A stretch of DNA of 64,000 bases from Mycobacterium paraterrae. GTDB lineage: Bacteria; Actinomycetota; Actinomycetes; Mycobacteriales; Mycobacteriaceae. The stretch lies in the NCBI RefSeq assembly GCF_022430545.2, contig NZ_CP092488.2, positions 3,162,001-3,226,000 of the forward strand, in the 5' to 3' direction. Position 1 is the first letter of the stretch. Each line of letters opens with the position of its first letter. Both the position numbers and the translations under genes were made by a program. This document shows, piece after piece, positions 58,853 to 64,000 of this stretch. The notes below the pieces were generated by a model, which did no database searches, was not told the origin of the DNA, and worked only from the letters and a program-made list of their open reading frames with translations.

Positions 58853-59698
58853 GTGGCTGCAATTACCTTGGACGGCAAAACGACGCGTGATGAGATCTTC
58901 GTCGACCTCAAGGAGCGGGTGGCCGCGCTGACCGCAGCGGACAAGACGCCGGGGCTGGGCACCGTCCTGGTGGGCGATGATCCGGGATCGCAAGCCTACG
59001 TCCGCGGCAAGCACGCCGACTGCGCGAAGGTGGGCATCACCTCGCTGCGTCGCGACCTACCCGCCGACATCACCCAGGCCAAGCTCAACGAGACCATTGA
59101 CGAGCTGAACGCCAACCCGGAGTGCACCGGCTACATTGTCCAATTGCCGCTCCCTAAGCACTTGGACGAAAACGCGGCGCTGGAGCGCATCGACCCCGCC
59201 AAGGACGCCGACGGTCTGCACCCGACGAATCTCGGCCGGCTGGTCCTGATGGACCCGGCGCCGCTGCCCTGCACTCCACGCGGCATCGTGCATCTGCTGC
59301 GGCGCTTCGACGTGGAAATCGCCGGCGCGCACGTCGTGGTGATCGGACGCGGCGTCACGGTCGGCCGCCCACTCGGGCTGCTGCTCACCCGCCGCTCGGA
59401 GAATGCGACGGTAACGTTGTGCCACACCGGAACTCGTGACCTACCAGCGCTGACCAGGCAGGCCGACATCATCGTCGCCGGAGTCGGGGTGCCGCACATG
59501 TTGACCCCCGATATGGTGCGCCCCGGTGCCGCCGTGATCGACGTCGGCGTGAGCCGAGTCGACGACAAGCTCACCGGTGACGTGCATCCCGACGTCTGGG
59601 AGGTTGCGGGCCACGTGTCGCCGAACCCGGGTGGGGTTGGCCCCTTGACCCGAGCGTTCCTGCTGACCAACGTCGTCGAGTTGGCGGAAGGTCGCTGA
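58853..59698 (+). CDS. folD: methylenetetrahydrofolate dehydrogenase/cyclohydrolase
   Basis: 281 residues. FolD interconverts methylene-, methenyl- and formyl-tetrahydrofolate using NADP. The catalytic blocks DDPGSQAYVRGKHADCAKVGI (Tyr and Lys), VQLPLPKHLDE and DADGLHPTNLGRL are present, as are the NADP loop VIGRGVTVGRPLGLLL and the end GGVGPLTRAFLLTNVV. GTG 58853 matches the M. tuberculosis start (Rv3356c). A CAAACT -10-like element lies 7 nt upstream, just past the tandem repeats, suggesting a leaderless mRNA. Confidence 0.95.
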   Translation: MAAITLDGKTTRDEIFVDLKERVAALTAADKTPGLGTVLVGDDPGSQAYVRGKHADCAKVGITSLRRDLPADITQAKLNETIDELNANPECTGYIVQLPLPKHLDENAALERIDPAKDADGLHPTNLGRLVLMDPAPLPCTPRGIVHLLRRFDVEIAGAHVVVIGRGVTVGRPLGLLLTRRSENATVTLCHTGTRDLPALTRQADIIVAGVGVPHMLTPDMVRPGAAVIDVGVSRVDDKLTGDVHPDVWEVAGHVSPNPGGVGPLTRAFLLTNVVELAEGR

Positions 59699-59700
59699 GC

Positions 59701-59973
59701 GTGCGCTGGCTCCGGCCGCAATGGCCGATAGTGTCGGTCGTCCTGATCTTCGTCGTGGCATTCGCTTTGGCGGCCGCGAACTTCTGGCGCCGCGGCTCGC
59801 TGTTGATCGGGATCGGCGTCGGTGTGGCCGCGGTGCTGCGGTTGGCTTTGACGGACGAACGCGCGGGCCTATTGGTGGTGCGCAGCAGGGCGATCGACTT
59901 CGCGATGCTGACCTCGGTCGCGACGGCGATGGTCTACATCGCCTGGACGATCGATCCGCTCGGGACGCGTTAG
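59701..59973 (+). CDS. DUF3017 membrane protein (Rv3355c-like)
   Basis: A 90-residue protein with three hydrophobic helices (IVSVVLIFVVAFALAAANFW, LLIGIGVGVAAVLRLAL, FAMLTSVATAMVYIAW) and the conserved RAGLLVVRSRAID loop of DUF3017. GTG 59701 begins 2 bp after the folD stop, so the two are co-transcribed and probably coupled. The function is unknown. Its 3' end overlaps the convergent DUF732 gene by 4 bp. Confidence 0.88.
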   Translation: MRWLRPQWPIVSVVLIFVVAFALAAANFWRRGSLLIGIGVGVAAVLRLALTDERAGLLVVRSRAIDFAMLTSVATAMVYIAWTIDPLGTR

Positions 59974-60335
59974 ACTCCTGGGACGCCCGTTATTCCGTTG
60001 CCGCTCAGTCTATCTGGGCAATACGTTTGGATCGCGATAGCCGTGAACATCCGGGCCGCCTGCGGTGACATGCCGCGATGCGCTACGCCCGATGCGGCGG
60101 CCGCGAAACTGCCGCCCGGCTCGGCCAGCAGCGGGCAGATGGACTGACCCACGGCCATCGCGTTCCCCGGTTCGCCGTACTCGATTCCGGCATGGCTGAG
60201 CGCGTCGATGAAGTTGTCGTCGCTGGGGTCGGCGTCACCCGGTATGGAAAACGCAGTGGCAACCGTGATCATGCACCCCACGCCGACCAGCATGCGCACG
60301 GTCAGCGGTTGGTTTTTCAGCAACGACATCCCCAT
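59970..60335 (-). CDS. DUF732 exported protein (Rv3354-like)
   Basis: 121 residues. A signal sequence (VRMLVGVGCMITVATAFSIPGDA) precedes a DUF732 domain: DDNFIDALSHAGIEYGEPGNAMAVGQSICPLL...FTAIAIQTYCPDRL with the paired cysteines. These are small helical mycobacterial secreted proteins of unknown role. ATG 60335 or 60329 is the start; neither has a clear ribosome site. Confidence 0.8.
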   Translation of the reverse strand: MGMSLLKNQPLTVRMLVGVGCMITVATAFSIPGDADPSDDNFIDALSHAGIEYGEPGNAMAVGQSICPLLAEPGGSFAAAASGVAHRGMSPQAARMFTAIAIQTYCPDRLSGNGITGVPGV

Positions 60336-60469
60336 AGCCAGGAACTCTGGCGTACCGCCGTCACGTAATGAACACGGCGCGGTAAAGGTTCGCGTACGTT
60401 TAGCGCGACACGCGGTGATACGCGTGCTGTTGCGGCGTGTCTTGGGTTCGCGTGCACGACAATTCGAGC

Positions 60470-61897
60470 ATGCCAGGTGAGATCTCACGTCAGGCATTTC
60501 TGCGCGGCGCGGTCGGTGCGCTGGTGGGCGGTGCGTGTGCCGGGGTGGGTCGTGCCTTTGCCGAGCCCGTGGCCGCAGGCTGGGACGCTCTGTCGATCGG
60601 CGGCCAGGTCATCCGACCGGAATCGCCGCAATTCGGCTCCGCCAAAGCAGTTTTCAACGTCAATTACAACGGGCAGACGCCGGCCGCGGTCGTCGTCCCG
60701 ACATCGCAGGCCGACGTGCAGAAGGCAATGGCGTTCGCGGCTACGAACAATCTGAAGGTCGCACCGCGCGGCGGCGGGCACTCGTATGTCGGGGCGTCGG
60801 TCGCGAACGGAGCGATGGTGCTCGATTTGCGCCAGTTGCCCGGTGGCGTCGACTACGACCCGGCCACCGGGCTGGTCACCGTCCCGCCGGCGACCAGTTT
60901 GTATGCGGTGCACCAGGTTCTGGCCGCGGCGGGTCGGGGAATTCCGACTGGCACCTGTCCGTCGGTCGGCGCGGCCGGTCACGCGCTCGGTGGCGGACTG
61001 GGCGCGCATTCGCGGCACGCCGGTCTGATGTCCGATGCCCTGCGGTCGGCCACCGTGGTGCTTCCCGGCGGGCAATCCGTTGTCGCATCGGCGAATTCAC
61101 AGCCCGACTTGTTCTGGGGGCTGCGCGGCGGCGGGGGCGGAAATTTCGGTGTAACGACATCTTTGACCTTCGCGACATTCCCGGCGAGTCAGGTTGACGC
61201 GGTGAACCTCGACTTTCCGGCGCATTCTTTTGCACAAGTGTTGGTCGGCTGGCAAAACTGGCTACGCACCGCAGACCGTAGTTGCTGGGCGTTGGCCGAC
61301 GCGACGGTCGACCAAATGGGCACGCATTGCCGGATTTTGGCGACCTGCCCCGCTGGATCGGGCGGCAGTGTCGCGTCTGCCCTCACGTCGGCCGTCGGTC
61401 TGCAACCCAGCGGCACGGAGCATCACACTTTCAACTACCTGGACTTGACGAATTACCTTGCGGTCAACAACCTCAACCCGGCACCGCTCGGATATGTCGG
61501 CGGGTCAGACGTTTTCGCCTCCATGACGCCGGCCACCGCCCAGGGGATCGCCGCTGCGGTCGACGCATTCCCGCGCGGGGCGGGTCGCATGCTGGCGATT
61601 ATGCACGCACTGGATGGCGCGCTTGCCGATGTACCAGTCGGGGCAACCGCGTTTCCCTGGCGCCGGCAGTCGTCGTTGGTGCAGTGGTATGTCGAAACGG
61701 GTGACCCCGCGGCCGCTCGTGCGTGGCTTTCCGAGGCGCATCGGGCCGTTGGGCCGTATTCGGTTGGCGGCTATGTGAATTACCTCGAGGCGGGCCAGCC
61801 CGCGGGGCGCTACTTCGGCCCGAACCTGTCGCGGTTGGACGCCGTTCGGCAGAAGTACGACCCAGGTCGGGTGATGTTCTCCGGCATGCCGGTCTGA
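60470..61897 (+). CDS. exported FAD-linked oxidase, berberine-bridge type
   Basis: 475 residues. After a signal-like start (SRQAFLRGAVGALVGGACAGVG) comes a PCMH FAD domain. RGGGHSYVGASV provides the histidine and TGTCPSVGAAGHALGGGLG the cysteine for bicovalent FAD attachment, with WGLRGGGGGNFGV following. The C-terminal BBE motif YVNYLEAGQPAGRYFGPNLSRL and KYDPGRVM are complete. It oxidises alcohols, sugars or alkaloid-like substrates with O2. The signal has Arg-Gln, not the twin arginine of Tat substrates, although folded FAD enzymes normally need Tat. ATG 60470 is chosen on the signal peptide. Confidence 0.87.
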   Translation: MPGEISRQAFLRGAVGALVGGACAGVGRAFAEPVAAGWDALSIGGQVIRPESPQFGSAKAVFNVNYNGQTPAAVVVPTSQADVQKAMAFAATNNLKVAPRGGGHSYVGASVANGAMVLDLRQLPGGVDYDPATGLVTVPPATSLYAVHQVLAAAGRGIPTGTCPSVGAAGHALGGGLGAHSRHAGLMSDALRSATVVLPGGQSVVASANSQPDLFWGLRGGGGGNFGVTTSLTFATFPASQVDAVNLDFPAHSFAQVLVGWQNWLRTADRSCWALADATVDQMGTHCRILATCPAGSGGSVASALTSAVGLQPSGTEHHTFNYLDLTNYLAVNNLNPAPLGYVGGSDVFASMTPATAQGIAAAVDAFPRGAGRMLAIMHALDGALADVPVGATAFPWRRQSSLVQWYVETGDPAAARAWLSEAHRAVGPYSVGGYVNYLEAGQPAGRYFGPNLSRLDAVRQKYDPGRVMFSGMPV

Positions 61898-62013
61898 CGT
61901 CGGTCGTCTGATCTCGCCGTCGAGGCGTAGCCCACCGCTCGTCTCGTCTCAAACCACTTCCGTCACTGTGGTTTCAGCTGTGGATGAGTTCTTCGGATGT
62001 CGGTGGGTGTCGT

Positions 62014-62035
62014 TACAATTCGAACATGCGCTCGA
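62014..62035 (+). promoter_or_regulatory. leaderless promoter with LexA box over the start codon of the DUF222 gene
   Basis: TACAAT (62014-62019) is a near-ideal -10, with 6 nt to ATG 62026. TCGAACATGCGCTCGA (62020-62035) fits the LexA consensus with one change and begins directly after the -10, so it spans the transcription start and start codon. Confidence 0.75.
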
Positions 62036-63387
62036 GTAGTCGTGAGGATGTCGTCGAGGGTCTCGACGCGCTGCGCGCTGCGATGAAACGCACCCTGGAC
62101 CTCGGGTTCGACGCGTTGACGACGCCGGAGCGGCTCAACGTCCTGGAAAGCTTCGAGGTGTTCCGCCGGCAGCTGCCCGCGGTCGAGCACGAGTTGATCA
62201 ACGAGCTGGGCCACGAAGACCAGGCGGTGCTGGGTGGGAAACTACCCGCGGTGCTGGCCGACCGGCTCCGGATCAGCCGTTCAGAGGCCTCCCGCCGTAT
62301 CCACGAAGCCGCCGATTTGGGCGAGCGGCGGGCCTTGAACGGTGAGGTGTTGGCGCCGGTGTTGCCCGCGACCGCTGCCGCCCAACGCGCCGGGGAGCTG
62401 GGCGCCGGCCATGTCGCGGTGATCCGCTCGTTTTGGCAACGCATCCCCGACTTCGTCGATGTCGGCACCCGCGCACGCGCCGAACAAGAACTCGCCCAGC
62501 GCGCCACCGAACACCGCCCCGACGAACTGGCCAAACTCGCCGACCGGCTGATGGACTGCCTCAACCCCGACGGCGACTTCACCGACATCGACCGCGCCAC
62601 ACGCCGCGGCATCACGATCGGCCGCCAAGACATCGACGGCATGAGCAAGATCAGCGGCTATTTGACCCCGGAGGCGCGGGCTACCTGGGATGCGGTGTTC
62701 GCCAAACTCGCCGCACCCGGCATGTGCAACCCCAACGACGCTGAACCCTGCATCTCCGGTACCCCGTCCCAAGAGGCGATCCAGGGCGACACCCGCGGCG
62801 CCCACCAACGCACCCACGACGCCCTGCTCACCGCCGGACGCGCCCTACTGGCCTCCGGCGACCTCGGCCAACACAACGGGCTACCCACCAGCATCATCGT
62901 CACCACCACACTCCAGGAGCTAGAAGCCGGCGCCGGGCGGGGTTTGACCGCCGGCGGCACCCTGCTACCGATGTCCGATGTCATCCGGCTGGCCCAACAC
63001 GCCCACCACTACCTGGCCATCTTCAAGCGCGGCAAAGCGTTGGCGCTGTATCACAGCAAACGCCTGGCCACACCGGCCCAACGACTCGTCCTGATCGCCA
63101 GAGATCGCGGCTGCACCTTCCCCAGCTGCGACGTCTCGGGCTACCACTGCCAGGTCCACCACGACGACCCCTACCGCACCCACCCCGTCAGCGACGTCAA
63201 CCACATGACCCTGACCTGTCCCCCCAACCACGCCCTCACCGAACAAGGCTGGACCACCCGCAAAAACCACCGCGGCGAAACCGAATGGATCCCACCACCC
63301 CACCTCGACCGCGGCCAACCCCGCACCAACACCTACCACCACCCCGAAAAACTCCTCCAAAACGGAGACGACGACGAAGCGGCTTAG
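62026..63387 (+). CDS. DUF222 / HNH endonuclease domain protein (13E12 family)
   Basis: 453 residues. The N-terminal DUF222 domain (LNVLESFEVFRRQLPAVEHELINEL, RLRISRSEASRRIHEAADLG, AQHAHHYLAIFKRGKALALYHSKRLATPAQRL) is followed by an HNH nuclease motif: DRGCTFPSCDVSGYHCQVHHDDPY...VNHMTLTCPPNHAL. This is the 13E12 repeat family, abundant and mobile-looking in mycobacteria; some members are LexA-controlled. Molecular function is unproven. ATG 62026 is set by the promoter; an in-frame ATG at 61984 lies upstream of the -10. Confidence 0.9.
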   Translation: MRSSSREDVVEGLDALRAAMKRTLDLGFDALTTPERLNVLESFEVFRRQLPAVEHELINELGHEDQAVLGGKLPAVLADRLRISRSEASRRIHEAADLGERRALNGEVLAPVLPATAAAQRAGELGAGHVAVIRSFWQRIPDFVDVGTRARAEQELAQRATEHRPDELAKLADRLMDCLNPDGDFTDIDRATRRGITIGRQDIDGMSKISGYLTPEARATWDAVFAKLAAPGMCNPNDAEPCISGTPSQEAIQGDTRGAHQRTHDALLTAGRALLASGDLGQHNGLPTSIIVTTTLQELEAGAGRGLTAGGTLLPMSDVIRLAQHAHHYLAIFKRGKALALYHSKRLATPAQRLVLIARDRGCTFPSCDVSGYHCQVHHDDPYRTHPVSDVNHMTLTCPPNHALTEQGWTTRKNHRGETEWIPPPHLDRGQPRTNTYHHPEKLLQNGDDDEAA

Positions 63388-63707
63388 TACTTGAGGTCGT
63401 GCGGCAGCAAGTAGGACTTGTCGAGGCAGAAGTTCGCGACGGCCGCGCCGATGACCATGGCGGACTGGTGCATGGTCAGCCCGGGATTCTCGTGGTTTAC
63501 CGCGGCGACCAGCGGGTCGAAACCGGTCGCGGGCAGACGATCGCACATCTGCCGTCCGTAGGGCCCGGCCGCGGCGGGACTGTCGGCGGGAACGCCGACC
63601 GATTGAACGTTGGCCTGATACGCGCTGTCGATGTCGTCGGCGTGGGCAAGCGGTGCAGTGCCTACAACCAAGGCGCAGAAGGCCAGCAGCGGTTTCACAG
63701 CTCGCAC
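63384..63707 (-). CDS. DUF732 exported protein
   Basis: 107 residues. A signal peptide (KPLLAFCALVVGTAPLAHA, cut before DD) precedes a DUF732 domain: DIDSAYQANVQSVGVPADSPAAAGPYGRQMCDRL ... AVANFCLDKSYLL with the usual two cysteines. It is a second member besides the gene at 59970-60335. GTG 63707 is used; GTG 63698 is an alternative. Its end overlaps the DUF222 gene by 4 bp, convergent. Confidence 0.82.
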   Translation of the reverse strand: MRAVKPLLAFCALVVGTAPLAHADDIDSAYQANVQSVGVPADSPAAAGPYGRQMCDRLPATGFDPLVAAVNHENPGLTMHQSAMVIGAAVANFCLDKSYLLPHDLKY

Positions 63708-63743
63708 AATAGCCGCGGTCGCCCGACGCGGCGGGCCCCAGGG

Positions 63744-64000
63744 CTAAGCCGCGAGCGTCGCGCGCACGCACACCGTGATGTACGGCAACGCAAGACCGCC
63801 GGCATTGGCCAACGCGGGATGGGTGGCCAGCAACTCGCGCACCTGGTCCAGCGTCTTGGTGCGGACCTGAGTGGGAGAGGTGATGCAGTAACTGCGCGAC
63901 GCGACCAGATCGATCAACGCTTGCGGGGTCAGATAATTCGTCCACTCGACCTGGTGGCGCTCGACGTGGGTGAAGGGCTCCGGCAACGTGACGTGGTCGC
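63744..64000 (-). CDS. SAM-dependent methyltransferase, C-terminal fragment (start beyond the window)
   Basis: The last 85 or so residues are visible, entering in frame from base 64000. They read DHVTLPEPFTHVERHQVEWTNYLTPQALIDLVASRSYCITSP then TLDQVRELLATHPAL and LPYITVCVRATL. This matches the C-terminal tail of class I methyltransferases (Methyltransf_11 group) common in mycobacteria. The SAM-binding part lies outside, so the call is limited. Confidence 0.65.
   Translation of the reverse strand, partial: DHVTLPEPFTHVERHQVEWTNYLTPQALIDLVASRSYCITSPTQVRTKTLDQVRELLATHPALANAGGLALPYITVCVRATLAA

Noticed and set aside
58587..58862. N-terminal extension of the flavin oxidoreductase through the tandem repeats
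   Set aside because: Its residues are a low-complexity translation of the 55-bp repeats; family homology begins exactly at ATG 58586.
62026..63387. Calling the DUF222/HNH gene an insertion sequence
   Set aside because: No terminal inverted repeats, target duplication or transposase motif are visible; only the family's repeat nature suggests mobility.
1..64000. tRNA, rRNA or classic riboswitches
   Set aside because: No cloverleaf, rRNA core or recognised riboswitch core was seen on reading; a covariance-model scan was not possible here.

Overview
The window is chromosomal DNA of a Mycobacterium, probably a slow-growing non-tuberculous species. It is GC-rich, with frequent GTG starts and many ATGA or GTGA junctions. 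It carries genus markers: WhiB3, SigD/RsdA, GuaB3, ChoD, ImuA'/ImuB/DnaE2, MmpS/MmpL, MfpA, a WS/DGAT acyltransferase, DUF732 and DUF222 (13E12) proteins. From memory of the M. tuberculosis map, gene order follows the Rv3416-to-Rv3354 stretch read backwards, with insertions and losses. No rRNA, tRNA, CRISPR array, prophage or intact insertion sequence was seen.

Layout. 1-2.8 kb: the end of an NAD(P)-binding protein gene divergent from a TetR gene, a small secreted protein, a hydroxylaminobenzene-mutase-like membrane protein and a decayed cytochrome P450. 2.8-6.0 kb: an operon of a double-hotdog protein, a DapA-superfamily lyase and a class III CoA-transferase, pathway unknown. 6.0-14 kb: whiB3, a tetratricopeptide-like gene with sigD and rsdA, guaB2, guaB3 and choD. 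14-20.5 kb: a GH65 enzyme with beta-phosphoglucomutase, TetR, a TauD-type dioxygenase and guaA. 20.8-23.1 kb: the SOS genes imuA' and imuB. 23.2-26.3 kb: four unrecognised membrane or exported proteins. 26.4-31.5 kb: a nucleoside hydrolase, a one-chain anti-anti-sigma switch protein and acyl-CoA reductase. 31.5-35.5 kb: a coupled tetR-mmpS-mmpL operon. 35.5-44.5 kb: lpqD, htdY, an XRE regulator with a thioesterase, otsB2, WS/DGAT, an alpha/beta hydrolase next to a frameshifted peroxiredoxin, and TetR. 44.5-49.8 kb: dnaE2, two flavin/F420-type reductases, a nitroreductase and a tRNA methyltransferase. 50-57 kb: a CvnABCD conservon ending in mfpA, convergent with an FHA-ABC transporter. 57-64 kb: an old-yellow-enzyme-type oxidoreductase, folD, DUF3017, DUF732 genes, a berberine-bridge-type flavoenzyme, a DUF222/HNH protein and the end of a methyltransferase.

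How the parts connect. ImuA', ImuB and DnaE2 form the mycobacterial mutasome. Both imuA' and dnaE2 carry near-identical LexA boxes, and a third box overlaps the start codon of the DUF222 gene. GuaB2 and GuaA complete IMP to GMP. Acyl-CoA reductase and WS/DGAT could together make wax esters. GH65, beta-phosphoglucomutase and OtsB2 point to alpha-glucoside or trehalose turnover.

Regulatory DNA is unusually readable. About a dozen genes have a TANNNT element 6-7 nt before the start codon, as expected for leaderless mRNAs. Several of these promoters are overlapped by clean palindromes. Repeats include an in-frame duplicated MIRU-like unit in choD, a MIRU-like unit with a duplicated guaA end, and a 55-bp tandem array between folD and its divergent neighbour. 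All function calls rest on motif recognition and remembered homologues; no database search was run.
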